Assembly: GCF_001644645.1 (NCBI RefSeq)
Contig: NZ_CP011390.1
Span: forward strand, 744,001-808,000
DNA: 64,000 nucleotides
Origin: Flavisolibacter tropicus
Lineage (GTDB): Bacteria > Bacteroidota > Bacteroidia > Chitinophagales > Chitinophagaceae
Direction of reading: 5' to 3'
Part shown: piece by piece, positions 35,901 to 43,695 of the stretch
Layout: each line of letters begins with the position of its first letter
Position numbering within the stretch: the first letter of the stretch is position 1
The notes under the pieces: generated by a model
What the model was told of the DNA's origin: nothing
Seen by the model: only the letters and a program-made list of their open reading frames with translations
Database searches by the model: none
Made by a program: the position numbers and the translations under genes

Positions 35901-38692
35901 ATGTGACTACACCCGCCAAATCATCATCGGGACTTGATGGCGGTATTTCCAATAGCCTGTTCTTCTTCAATACAGTTAAAAAATTGGTCACTGTTAAAGC
36001 TGACACACTTACTAAAAAGTACTTCGAAAGCCTGCCAACCTTCACAGCAACAATTCGTGTAGATGGCGTACGCTTAGACAGCACCAACTATACGCTAAAA
36101 CAGTTGGGCCTTGACTCGCTGAAATTCATTACAGAAGCTAAAGACACCAGCCAGGTTGGCTTTTATTCTATTGAACCCCGACGTGTATTTGATCCCAACA
36201 ATGCAACAGATGCTGGTTTATTAGAATCATTCAGCTATTCATTTACAAATAGCTTACTCAATATTGTAAAACTGCCAATCACTATAACGCCCGTAGAAAA
36301 AACCATTCAGTATGGTGAAAACATTTCTGATTTTCAATTTAATTATAGCTATAACACAGGTACTTCTATTGCAGACACGGCTAGTTTCCGCCAAACATTA
36401 ACCTCCTTACACCAGGGCAATATTGTAAATAACGCAGTAGTGCTGGTCAACCCGGCCTATCTGGTGAACAGCGATCGCACCCTTACCGATCAGGACCTTA
36501 ACAATCTAAGTTTTTTGGTATCACCGCCGGCCTTACAATATGCCCGCGAATTAGTAAACCCCGCTTACTTAGTAAACGGTGTAGCAGGTAAAACAACTAT
36601 TATCGATATCTCACCACAAACGGTTTTTGATTATCAGGTTAACCCAGCCACTTCAACACTTGTTAACCCGGCTTATTTGGTAAATCCAGCCTATTTGGTA
36701 AATCCGGCTTACTTGGTCAACCCTGCCTACCTGGTAAATACTACTTCTAAAACCATAGTGAATCCAGCATATCTGGTCAATGGTAGCGCCACGGTAAATA
36801 ACATCTTAGTAACCAACCCAGCTTACCTGGTTAATCCAGCCTACCTGGTCAATGCTATTTCTAATTCAAGCAATGTAAATACAGTAGCTATTATTGACTC
36901 AACAGATGTTTATGTAAATAGCAATCAGCCAGCTATACTTAAGCCTATCAATATGATTACAGGCTATGCGGCTGGCACACACAGAGTAGTACCGGCGGCC
37001 TTATTGAATAAGAACCTGGATATACGCTACAATTTGTCACTATTGCATATTCTGCCAGCTACACTCACGGTTAAACCCAAAGACACCACTATCGCCTATG
37101 GCCAACCGATCGCTTTTAATTTTGCTACATCAGGCTACCAATATGATAATACGGACGATCAGATCCTAAGTGGTCCCCCTCAATATATAGTAACTAAAAA
37201 TGGCGTGACAGTGGATATTACCAAACCACTACCCGTTGGGGAGTACACCATTACGCCAGCTAACTTGCCATTTAAAGCGCCAGCTAGCTATATAGCCCGT
37301 TACTTGACTGGCAAGCTGACGATTTCCTTAGCTGTATTAACTGTTAAAGCCGATAAAAAAACTAAGGTATATGATGGCAAGACAACTAGCAATTTTACAG
37401 TTTCTTATACAGGCTTTTTAAATGGCGACACGCCTGCTAATTTACAGGGCACGTTAACCTTTACGGGTACTGCTACCACTGCTATACAAGTAGGTACCTA
37501 TGCAATTTTGCCATCAGGTTATACTTCACCCAATTATGATATCAGATTTGAAGTCGACAGCCTAACCATCACAAAAGCACCATTATTCATTACAGCCAAT
37601 AATATTACTCGTGCTTATGGTGACCCAAATCCAGCACTGACACTTTCTTACCAGGGCCTGGTGAATGGAGAGAACAGCAGTGTTTTATCACCACAGCCAG
37701 TAGCAACTACTACCGCTAACCAAAGTTCTCCAGTTAACACCTTCCCTATTACAATAAATGCTGATAGCGTAAGAAACTATTCACTACGCCTAACTCCTGG
37801 AACGCTAACCATTACCAAAGCAGGCTTAGATGTTATAGCTGATGATAAGGTCATCTTTAAAGGTGATCAGACTCCTGCTTTAACAGCTACGATCAATGGG
37901 TTAAAGAACAATGATAGGAGAATATCAGGACCAACACTTACATTGAGTCCATTGTATAAAGGCGAGGCCGGACTCTATCCTATTACGCCATCTAACCTGA
38001 CGGTAACGAATCAAAGCAGTTATACTATTACTTACATTGCCGGTACGCTGTATGTAAATCCAAAAGGTAAAGGTGCTAAAAAGATCAAGCCTTCCCTGGA
38101 ATGTGTTGAATATGCGCCAGGAAATTCATCTGGCTTCGATTATATCGCGCACTTTACTTATACAAACGATAATGCAACTGCCGTATATATTCCTATTGGG
38201 CCAGACAATAACATCATAGCTACGGGAAAATATAGTGGCCAACAACCCAAACTATTCCTGCCAGGCACATATCCATTCCAAATTCCGTTTGACGGCCAGA
38301 AGTTGATCTGGTCAGTTAGCACCTATGATGTAAACCAAAAAACGTCTGTAGGTAGTGAAGCCAGCTCTACATCTAACCGCTGCGGTCCTATTACAACAGC
38401 TCGAGCCAAGGAGCGTGATGAATCAAGTATCGTAAGTAATGATAAAGTAGAGAAGCTGGTATTTCCAAATCCTACTACTGGAAGAGTTATCATTCAAATA
38501 CCGAAAGCAATTATCGGTTATAAAGACATTCAACTATTTGATGCAAATGGTAAAATACTGCCTATTCGTGGTTGGAAAAAGCAATCGGACAGCCAGTGTG
38601 AAATCGATCTGACTGGCTTAACCAATGGCATGTACTTCATTCGTATTAGAACAGGTGATACCTATCAAACAGTTTCAGTTATTAAAAGATAA
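32990..38692 (+). CDS. Giant T9SS-exported S53-like protease/adhesin with MBG domains and NPAYLVN repeats
   Basis: 1900 residues. A signal peptide ends at SSLFAQ (~29). Residues ~35-345 form a Gly/Asn/Thr-rich repetitive beta region (SNGVIVTGNLNSNG, GNITIGAG). A subtilisin-fold protease spans ~480-890: GKGVKVGVISDSYN, DEGRAMLQIIHDIAPKAQ (Glu where S8 subtilases have His), NIIVDDITM, and the serine motif GTSAAAPHAAGVAALL (~837). This Glu/Asp/Ser arrangement is that of the S53-like subgroup. An IPT/Ig-like domain follows (~904-985), then MBG-type domains before and after an array of nine NPAYLVN motifs (residues 1154-1288). The C-terminus is a type A T9SS sorting domain (LVFPNPTTGRV ... VSVIKR). 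It should be a surface protease-adhesin; its target is unknown. The cyclase gene begins 72 bp downstream. Confidence 0.88.
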   Translation: MKLFRNLVYFYSTLLLLVLSSTISSLFAQSLKINDFVLFGGNCSTSSTCGITIASGTIIKGGAIGTNSLIQTSNGVIVTGNLNSNGAIVLGNGNTITGNITVANTTSTNPAFLSGSSTSIIGNIDAAGNITIGAGTVQGNITHPNGTKYRGPKPSGSEILGTPAIPTMPELPAITTFPNPGQRDIVKTDSVGPGEYRDVILTGNQSLKLKGTGIYTFRSIKNSGTVNKFIFDFGGNTTGTIKIYIHGDAMMGKFATDIINGGSPSRVFAETHGQGTTTGYAWTINNGNVGTATTAWQGTIWAPFGSVTLGAGSTSQKLIGAVWTTKQIVINSGILLEFAAFQASMLPYYPPSTPGKVNDLIGSELSSLYQNFGSVSDKAESIFILSSDSVYVDVIALNGKQNELRDTLVKPSYGLTRLISNGSNPLILTGVFPIKNLFKLNALPNLIDYARPLYPSISNSGVTQTAGDSAMQSNFVRNGYGLTGKGVKVGVISDSYNTLGNAAIDVANGDLPGRPNNPVNSTPVQVLKEYPLGRRPDEGRAMLQIIHDIAPKAQLAFRTGFITAGDMAAGIQELHNAGCNIIVDDITMVTEPFFKDGQIANAVNNVVNQGTAYFTSAGNFGTRGHEGVFNPVPAPAGLTGQAHNFQNGDIYQKITLDPGTYTIVLQWDDAFYSNGEFPGTQNDFDIYLDNNDGTPRYGFNRNNLNADPFEFLPITVTSRTETNILIVRAAGTGNVRFKYIIFRGQATINEYQSGLSTIIGQANHPKALTIGAALYLNTPPFGVATPTIASFSSRGGLKISGVDRLKPDFVAPNGGNTTVDFGTPNIDGDLFPNFFGTSAAAPHAAGVAALLIEGMDSFSHYHLTPDSLRGLLKVEALNMGASGYDDSTGYGFIQPYKSMQTFAAPRPEIISLSYPSNTTPGEQSFTLTVTGNYLSPNSEIRLRGTPLETTFVNGTALTAEIPTFTGNPSIDVTTPAKSSSGLDGGISNSLFFFNTVKKLVTVKADTLTKKYFESLPTFTATIRVDGVRLDSTNYTLKQLGLDSLKFITEAKDTSQVGFYSIEPRRVFDPNNATDAGLLESFSYSFTNSLLNIVKLPITITPVEKTIQYGENISDFQFNYSYNTGTSIADTASFRQTLTSLHQGNIVNNAVVLVNPAYLVNSDRTLTDQDLNNLSFLVSPPALQYARELVNPAYLVNGVAGKTTIIDISPQTVFDYQVNPATSTLVNPAYLVNPAYLVNPAYLVNPAYLVNTTSKTIVNPAYLVNGSATVNNILVTNPAYLVNPAYLVNAISNSSNVNTVAIIDSTDVYVNSNQPAILKPINMITGYAAGTHRVVPAALLNKNLDIRYNLSLLHILPATLTVKPKDTTIAYGQPIAFNFATSGYQYDNTDDQILSGPPQYIVTKNGVTVDITKPLPVGEYTITPANLPFKAPASYIARYLTGKLTISLAVLTVKADKKTKVYDGKTTSNFTVSYTGFLNGDTPANLQGTLTFTGTATTAIQVGTYAILPSGYTSPNYDIRFEVDSLTITKAPLFITANNITRAYGDPNPALTLSYQGLVNGENSSVLSPQPVATTTANQSSPVNTFPITINADSVRNYSLRLTPGTLTITKAGLDVIADDKVIFKGDQTPALTATINGLKNNDRRISGPTLTLSPLYKGEAGLYPITPSNLTVTNQSSYTITYIAGTLYVNPKGKGAKKIKPSLECVEYAPGNSSGFDYIAHFTYTNDNATAVYIPIGPDNNIIATGKYSGQQPKLFLPGTYPFQIPFDGQKLIWSVSTYDVNQKTSVGSEASSTSNRCGPITTARAKERDESSIVSNDKVEKLVFPNPTTGRVIIQIPKAIIGYKDIQLFDANGKILPIRGWKKQSDSQCEIDLTGLTNGMYFIRIRTGDTYQTVSVIKR
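36449..36853 (+). repeat. Array of nine NPAYLVN heptapeptide motifs
   Basis: Within the giant protease/adhesin, NPAYLVN occurs nine times: twice singly, then a run of four overlapping copies sharing Asn, one single, and a final overlapping pair. The DNA of the copies differs at synonymous positions (aacccggcctatctg, aaccccgcttactta, aatccagcctatttg), so the peptide is kept while codons vary. The motif contributes a short period of 6 residues in the runs. I know of no named domain for it. Confidence 0.9.
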
Positions 38693-38764
38693 CAGAGCAA
38701 CCTAACGCCTATCCCAACCCTGTGATCATTCACAAATCATTTCATTCATTGAAAAGATAAAAAG

Positions 38765-40738
38765 ATGATTATTACGTGGCGTCCTTTATTAATTGCATTG
38801 TGTATTTGTTCTTTCCCCCAATTTGTAAACGGTCAAACTAAAGAATATACAACACAGGATACAGTTAAGATCAATGATTGGCTGGCAAAAAGCAAAGAAT
38901 TGATCAATACCAATCCTGATTCCGCTTTGCTGCTTAGTAAACAGGCAAGAGAGCTGGCTAACCAAAAAGGCTTTCAAAAAGGAGAAGCTATTGCTTTTAA
39001 GAATATTGGACTGGTCTATTTAAATCAGGGCAAGTTTTTAGATGCCATTCACAACTGGACACAATCCAAAGAGATCTTCCAAGCCACCAATGACCTGATT
39101 GGCGTATCTAACATCCTTAATAATATTGGCGTTATCTACAGTATTCAGGGCGACTATCAAAACGCGTTGAAATGCTACCTTGAGTCACTAAAATTTGCTG
39201 AGCAAACCAGCGACAAAACGCGCATTCTATATGCCATGAACAATATTGGTGGCACGTATTCGCTAAAACGTGAAACATACGATAAAGCCCTCTTCTATTA
39301 CTTAAAAGCCTTGCCCTTGGCAGAAGAAGTAAAAGACACTAATAGTATAGGTACTACAGCTGTTAATATTGGTGAAGTGTATGCCAACCAAGGGAATAGC
39401 ACCAAAGCCTTGTTCTATTTCGATAAATCATTAGCGATCTATAAAGCTTCCAAAAACAATGAGAACATCCCCTATGCTTATAATGCCATTGCAAAAGAAT
39501 ACAAAAAGCAAGGCAAGTTTGACCTGGCGTTAAATTATCATACACAAGCACTGAATACAGCCCAGAAAGCTGAGAATAAATTATACGTAGTACAATCTTT
39601 GTTAGGACTAGCCAATACCTATACCGCTAAAAAAGAGCCCACTATAGCCCTTAGCTATTTTAAACAAGCAGAATCCATTGGTCGCCATATCAATGCCCGT
39701 GATGAACTGAAAGATATCTATAATGGCATGGCAGCCACCTTTGCTTCTACTAAACATTTCGATGAAGCCTTTCGTTATCAATCATTGTACACAGATATAA
39801 AAGATACGCTTTACAATATTGAAACCGATAAGAAACTAGCCAGCATGCAATTCGATTTTGACCTGCAGAAAAAGCAAGGTGAGATTAACTTGCTGACAAA
39901 GGATAAAATATTACAGGAATCTGAGCTAAGAAGACAAAAACTATTTAAGAATGCGCTCACTATAGGCTTAGTCTTAGTGTTCCTGATTGCCTTTATCATC
40001 TTCCGTAACTACAAAGCCAAAGTAAGGATCAATAAAATACTGGATAAGCAAAAGGCCGAAATAGAACACTTACTGCTAAACATACTACCAGCAGAAGTAG
40101 CCAAAGAGTTACAGAATGAAGGACAGGCAACGCCACGCAATTATGATACAGTATCGGTCTTATTTACCGATTTCAAAGGTTTTACCTCGCTGGCAGAGAA
40201 AATGACACCCCAGGAGCTGGTGCAGGAATTAAATGCCTGCTTCATGGCCTTTGATGATATCATTGAAAGAAACCACCTTGAAAAAATTAAAACTATTGGA
40301 GACTCCTACATGTGCGCTGGCGGCATACCTAGTCCAGACCCTGACCATGCCTACAATATCATAAAAGCCAGCCTTGAAATGCAGCAATACATTACCCATC
40401 GCAATCAGGGCCGTCTTGCGCTCGGTCTAGAACCTTGGGATGTACGCATAGGTATTCATGCCGGACCAATTGTGGCAGGTGTAGTAGGTAAGAAAAAATA
40501 CGCCTATGATATTTGGGGTAGCACAGTCAATATCGCCAGTCGTATGGAGAGTAATGGCGCACCCGGACAGGTAAATGTCTCAGAAAGCTTTTATAACCTT
40601 ATTAAAGACCGTTACGAATGCAGTTACCGCGGTAAGATCTATGCAAAGAATGTGGGCGAAATTGATATGTACTTTGTCAACCAACAGCCCGTTTTTGCAC
40701 CCGGCCAAACACCTAATGCAGAAACTTTATTACAGTAA
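38765..40738 (+). CDS. TPR-containing membrane adenylate cyclase (class III)
   Basis: 657 residues. Signal peptide (FPQFVNGQ, ~24), a periplasmic tetratricopeptide region (~30-385; repeated GLVYLNQGKFLDAIHNW, GVIYSIQGDYQNALKCY, GEVYANQGNSTKALFYF), a membrane helix (~395-415, ALTIGLVLVFLIAFIIF), a coiled linker, and a cytoplasmic class III cyclase domain (~445-640). Catalytic features: metal Asp in LFTDFKGFTS and GDSYMCAGG, Lys in KIKTIGDSY and Asp in YAYDIWGSTVNIASRM (a Lys/Asp pair typical of ATP specificity), plus the transition-state Asn and Arg in the same motif. It probably makes cAMP in response to a periplasmic or surface signal read by the TPRs. It follows the giant protease gene closely and may be cotranscribed. 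cAMP-binding and HD proteins are encoded nearby. Confidence 0.92.
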   Translation: MIITWRPLLIALCICSFPQFVNGQTKEYTTQDTVKINDWLAKSKELINTNPDSALLLSKQARELANQKGFQKGEAIAFKNIGLVYLNQGKFLDAIHNWTQSKEIFQATNDLIGVSNILNNIGVIYSIQGDYQNALKCYLESLKFAEQTSDKTRILYAMNNIGGTYSLKRETYDKALFYYLKALPLAEEVKDTNSIGTTAVNIGEVYANQGNSTKALFYFDKSLAIYKASKNNENIPYAYNAIAKEYKKQGKFDLALNYHTQALNTAQKAENKLYVVQSLLGLANTYTAKKEPTIALSYFKQAESIGRHINARDELKDIYNGMAATFASTKHFDEAFRYQSLYTDIKDTLYNIETDKKLASMQFDFDLQKKQGEINLLTKDKILQESELRRQKLFKNALTIGLVLVFLIAFIIFRNYKAKVRINKILDKQKAEIEHLLLNILPAEVAKELQNEGQATPRNYDTVSVLFTDFKGFTSLAEKMTPQELVQELNACFMAFDDIIERNHLEKIKTIGDSYMCAGGIPSPDPDHAYNIIKASLEMQQYITHRNQGRLALGLEPWDVRIGIHAGPIVAGVVGKKKYAYDIWGSTVNIASRMESNGAPGQVNVSESFYNLIKDRYECSYRGKIYAKNVGEIDMYFVNQQPVFAPGQTPNAETLLQ

Positions 40739-41022
40739 CTCCATACATTTAAAGAGGAACAACCAACTTGTGTAGATATTAAAACCTGTAACACATATAT
40801 AAATAAAGCGGGTAAATCACTTCAGAAACTGCTTAAAATGGTCATAAATCACTAAAATACTAGTGGTAAAACTAGTAAACGTGTAAGCTTATATACTAAA
40901 CCACAGCCCTAAACTCTCTCCCACCTGTATGTTATTTAACGTTAATACTCAAGAAAAGCTTGTTTTTAGTTGAAGAAATACTTTTATCTTTCGACAGCAA
41001 TTTTATTTCTAAACAAAACTTT

Positions 41023-41364
41023 ATGAGAAAGCTCTCCGTAGTCCTGTTTTTATCTGTAGCGGTGGTTTTGTCTTTTTGTACTTCTTCTAAAAAAGCACAA
41101 ATCGCTCCCGTTAAAATGACATATGTCGCTAACGTTCAACCTATTATTTCTGGTAATTGTTCTCCTTGTCATATACCAACACAAGGAAATAAAACGCCTT
41201 ATAACACCTATCAGGCCGTTAAGACTGATATCGACGAGATCCTTACACGCATTCAAAAGAACCCTGGTGAAAGAGGATTCATGCCATTTAAGCATGCTAA
41301 GCTTTCCGATTCTACTATTTTGGTTTTAACGAATTGGAAGAAAGATGGCTTGCTTGAAAAATAA
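41023..41364 (+). CDS. Cytochrome c-like lipoprotein
   Basis: 113 residues from ATG 41023 (MRKLSVVLFLSVAVVLSFC); a longer frame from 40960 lacks a sensible signal peptide. The signal ends in a lipobox-like LSFC, so the protein is probably lipid-anchored. The mature part has one haem c attachment motif CSPCH near residue 43 (SGNCSPCHIPTQGNKTPYN), followed by a region with GFMPFKHAKLSD whose Met may be the distal haem ligand. It resembles small cytochrome c domains of Bacteroidota electron carriers. The partner is unknown. A strong bidirectional hairpin follows the stop. Confidence 0.75.
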   Translation: MRKLSVVLFLSVAVVLSFCTSSKKAQIAPVKMTYVANVQPIISGNCSPCHIPTQGNKTPYNTYQAVKTDIDEILTRIQKNPGERGFMPFKHAKLSDSTILVLTNWKKDGLLEK

Positions 41365-41383
41365 GAAATGATACTTTATAAAT

Positions 41384-41417
41384 AGTAAAAGCCGGTATGC
41401 AATCATACCGGCTTTTT
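41384..41417. terminator. Bidirectional terminator between convergent genes
   Basis: Perfect 10-bp stem AGCCGGTATG (41390-41399) / CATACCGGCT (41404-41413) with a 4-nt loop, an A-run before and a T-run after. It lies about 25 bp past the cytochrome stop and could also stop leftward transcription from the uxu genes. Confidence 0.88.
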
Positions 41418-41496
41418 ATTTGTCTAATGAAGTTTCTATTAAAAACAAAAGTCTATTTCCCAATCATAATATTCAGTACGCCAATTTGATGATAGA

Positions 41497-41536
41497 GGAC
41501 AGTAGACAGCGGGCTACTATCATCTGTCAACTGTCC
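41497..41536. repeat. Imperfect inverted repeat GGACAGTAGACAG / CTGTCAACTGTCC
   Basis: Arms 41497-41509 and 41524-41536 match at 12 of 13 positions around a 14-nt loop. It lies 12 bp beyond the stop of uxuA, so it may act as transcript-end structure. Such GACAGT-based elements are common noncoding repeats in Bacteroidota genomes (from memory). Confidence 0.5.
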
Positions 41537-41547
41537 CCTGTAAACTA

Positions 41548-42720
41548 TTAGCTTAAAGATCGTAAAATCCCATATTCCAATCCTCTTAATTCAGCTAGCC
41601 CTCTTAATCTTCCAATAGCTGAATAACCGGGATTGGTTTTCTTTTTCAAATCGTCCAACATTTGGTGGCCATGGTCCGGACGCATAGGAATATCTACCTG
41701 GCGTTCCTGCATTACTTCTACCAACGCTTTTACAACTTTATACATATCTACATCACCATCTAAATGATTGTCTTCAAAAAAATCCCCGTTCTCATTGCGG
41801 CGCGTACTTCTGAGATGCACAAAATTGATTCGATCTCCAAATTGCTTAACGATGCCCGGCAGGTCATTATCCGGCCGCACACCAAAAGATCCGGTACAAA
41901 AGCATAAGCCATTGTGTAGTGAGGGTACTGCCTTAATCAATTCTTCAATATCTTTTGCAGTGCTTACCACTCTTGGTAAGCCTAGTATAGCGTTTGGCGG
42001 GTCGTCTGGATGAATAACCATGTGTACGCCGGCTGATTCAGCTACCGGTACTACTTCTTTTAAGAAATGTACCAAGTGACTTTGAAGCTTTGTGGCGTCT
42101 ATACCTTTATAAGTGTCTAATGCTTCCTGGAATTGTTGCAGCGTAAAGCTCTCTTCACTGCCTGGCAAGCCTGCAATAATGTTACGTTGTAGCAGCAAGC
42201 GTTCTTCATCACTCATTGCCTTAAACCGATCTTCGGCCCGCTTTATTTCTTCGGCTGTATAGTCGCGTTCAGCACCCTGTCTTTTCAAGAGAAACAAGTC
42301 AAACGCTATAAAGGCGGCTTTTTCAAAGCGCAATGCCTTCGAACCATCAGCTACTGTATAACTAAGATCCGTACGTGTCCAATCCAGTACCGGCATAAAG
42401 TTGTACGTTACGATTCTGATGCCACAGTCGCCTAGATTTTTAATGGAAGCCTTATAGTTTTCAATGTATTGCTCAAATCCTGCACTTTGTGTTTTTATGG
42501 CTTCATGTACCGGCACACTCTCTACCACCAGCCAATGCATGCCCGCCTCTTCTACTTCGCGCTTGCGTTTTAATATTTCTTCACTACTCCATACCTCTCC
42601 ATTAGGAATATGATGTAAGGCTGTAACCACACCAGTACATCCTGCTTGCCGTATATCGGAAAGACTAACCGGATCGTTAGGGCCAAACCATCTCATGGTT
42701 TGTTGCATGCTATTTTTCAT
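41548..42720 (-). CDS. uxuA: Mannonate dehydratase
   Basis: 390 residues, full length for UxuA. The N-terminus [22 protein letters not shown] with [70 protein letters not shown] and [12 protein letters not shown] are characteristic; the His, Cys, Asp residues of these motifs bind the metal. The enzyme dehydrates D-mannonate to 2-keto-3-deoxygluconate in hexuronate catabolism (EC 4.2.1.8). A gene for the preceding step, an SDR-type mannonate oxidoreductase, lies 25 bp upstream in the same operon, under a divergent LacI regulator. Confidence 0.97.
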   Translation of the reverse strand: MKNSMQQTMRWFGPNDPVSLSDIRQAGCTGVVTALHHIPNGEVWSSEEILKRKREVEEAGMHWLVVESVPVHEAIKTQSAGFEQYIENYKASIKNLGDCGIRIVTYNFMPVLDWTRTDLSYTVADGSKALRFEKAAFIAFDLFLLKRQGAERDYTAEEIKRAEDRFKAMSDEERLLLQRNIIAGLPGSEESFTLQQFQEALDTYKGIDATKLQSHLVHFLKEVVPVAESAGVHMVIHPDDPPNAILGLPRVVSTAKDIEELIKAVPSLHNGLCFCTGSFGVRPDNDLPGIVKQFGDRINFVHLRSTRRNENGDFFEDNHLDGDVDMYKVVKALVEVMQERQVDIPMRPDHGHQMLDDLKKKTNPGYSAIGRLRGLAELRGLEYGILRSLS

Positions 42721-42745
42721 AAGTTCAATCGTTTTTAAAGTCTAA

Positions 42746-43558
42746 TTATACACCTCCAAATATGGAGAAACCACCATCCACACAAATCATGGCTCCTGTT
42801 ACAAATTGCGATGCATCGCTAAGCAACCAAACTAAGGCGCCTTTCAGTTCATCAGGGCTCCCAAAGCGCTTAAATGGCGTTTGCCTGATTACCAACTCTC
42901 CCCGTTCAGTATAACCGCCTTCCGGCTTAGTTAGCAAATTTCTGTTTTGTTCAGTAAGAAAAAAGCCAGGTGCCAATGCATTCATGCGTATTTTATCGCC
43001 ATAACGCTTGCCTAATTCCACCGCAAACCACTGCGTATAGCAATCTACAGCCGCTTTTCCCATATTATAACCCAACACCTTGGTAATGGCTCTTTTTGAG
43101 TTCATGGAAGATATATTTACAATGCTTCCTTTCCCTGTTTGGGAAATGGCCTTGCCAAATACCTGTGTAGGCAATAGGGTTCCCCAAAGATTTAGGTCCA
43201 TTACCTTCCGCATGCCATCCATGTTCATGGAGAAAACGTCTTCATCAGGCTGTAACACACCATCGGGCATATTGCCACCTGCTGCATTCACCAATCCATC
43301 TATTTTTCCAAAGGCTGCCAACACTTTCTCTTTGGCCTGCTCTAATTGTTCCTGGTTCATAACATCGGCTACTAAGGCAATGGCTTCCCCGCCTTTTGCA
43401 GTGATAGCTGCCGCCCTTTCTTCTGCCACTTGCGCCTGACGGCCTAGTATTCCTACAGTGCCTCCTGCTTCCACAATGGCATCTACAAAAGCGCCACCTA
43501 AAATACCAGTGCCACCTGTTACTACAATAACTTTTCCGGATAATGAGAATTGGTCCAT
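42746..43558 (-). CDS. SDR-family D-mannonate oxidoreductase (fructuronate reductase)
   Basis: 270 residues, a classical short-chain dehydrogenase: NAD(P)-binding TGGTGILGGAF near 15-25, the NAAGGNMPDG strand, catalytic Ser in NISSMNSKR and the YxxxK pair in GYNMGKAAVD, and a final TGAMICVDGGFSIFGGV. Placement directly before uxuA argues for reduction of D-fructuronate to D-mannonate, as done by SDR-type enzymes that replace UxuB in some bacteria. The 25-bp spacing to uxuA indicates an operon. Other SDR substrates cannot be excluded from sequence alone. Confidence 0.88.
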   Translation of the reverse strand: MDQFSLSGKVIVVTGGTGILGGAFVDAIVEAGGTVGILGRQAQVAEERAAAITAKGGEAIALVADVMNQEQLEQAKEKVLAAFGKIDGLVNAAGGNMPDGVLQPDEDVFSMNMDGMRKVMDLNLWGTLLPTQVFGKAISQTGKGSIVNISSMNSKRAITKVLGYNMGKAAVDCYTQWFAVELGKRYGDKIRMNALAPGFFLTEQNRNLLTKPEGGYTERGELVIRQTPFKRFGSPDELKGALVWLLSDASQFVTGAMICVDGGFSIFGGV

Positions 43559-43634
43559 TCGTCTAAAGGGTTGATTTTCCGGTAAGGTGTATCTTTTTTC
43601 AGAATAGCCGTTAGCCCGTTCCGACTTTTTTTAC

Positions 43635-43664
43635 GGAAACGTTCCCGAAATCGATTTCGTTTCC
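43635..43664. promoter_or_regulatory. LacI-type operator candidate between uxu operon and its regulator
   Basis: Two overlapping palindromes lie in the 137-bp divergent interval. The outer arms are GGAAACG (43635-43641) and CGTTTCC (43658-43664); inside is a perfect 14-bp palindrome CGAAATCGATTTCG (43646-43659). LacI-family operators are usually short palindromes with a central CG, such as AAACGTTT or AATCGATT, and both kinds are visible here. Binding by the adjacent LacI protein, controlling both genes, is inferred from position. Confidence 0.6.
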
Positions 43665-43695
43665 TCAAATTTGGAAAGTGATTATATTGTAGTTT

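Noticed and set aside
36449..36853. Low-complexity slippage as source of the NPAYLVN copies
   Set aside because: Codons differ between copies and copies are interspersed with unique sequence, so simple recent slippage does not explain them.
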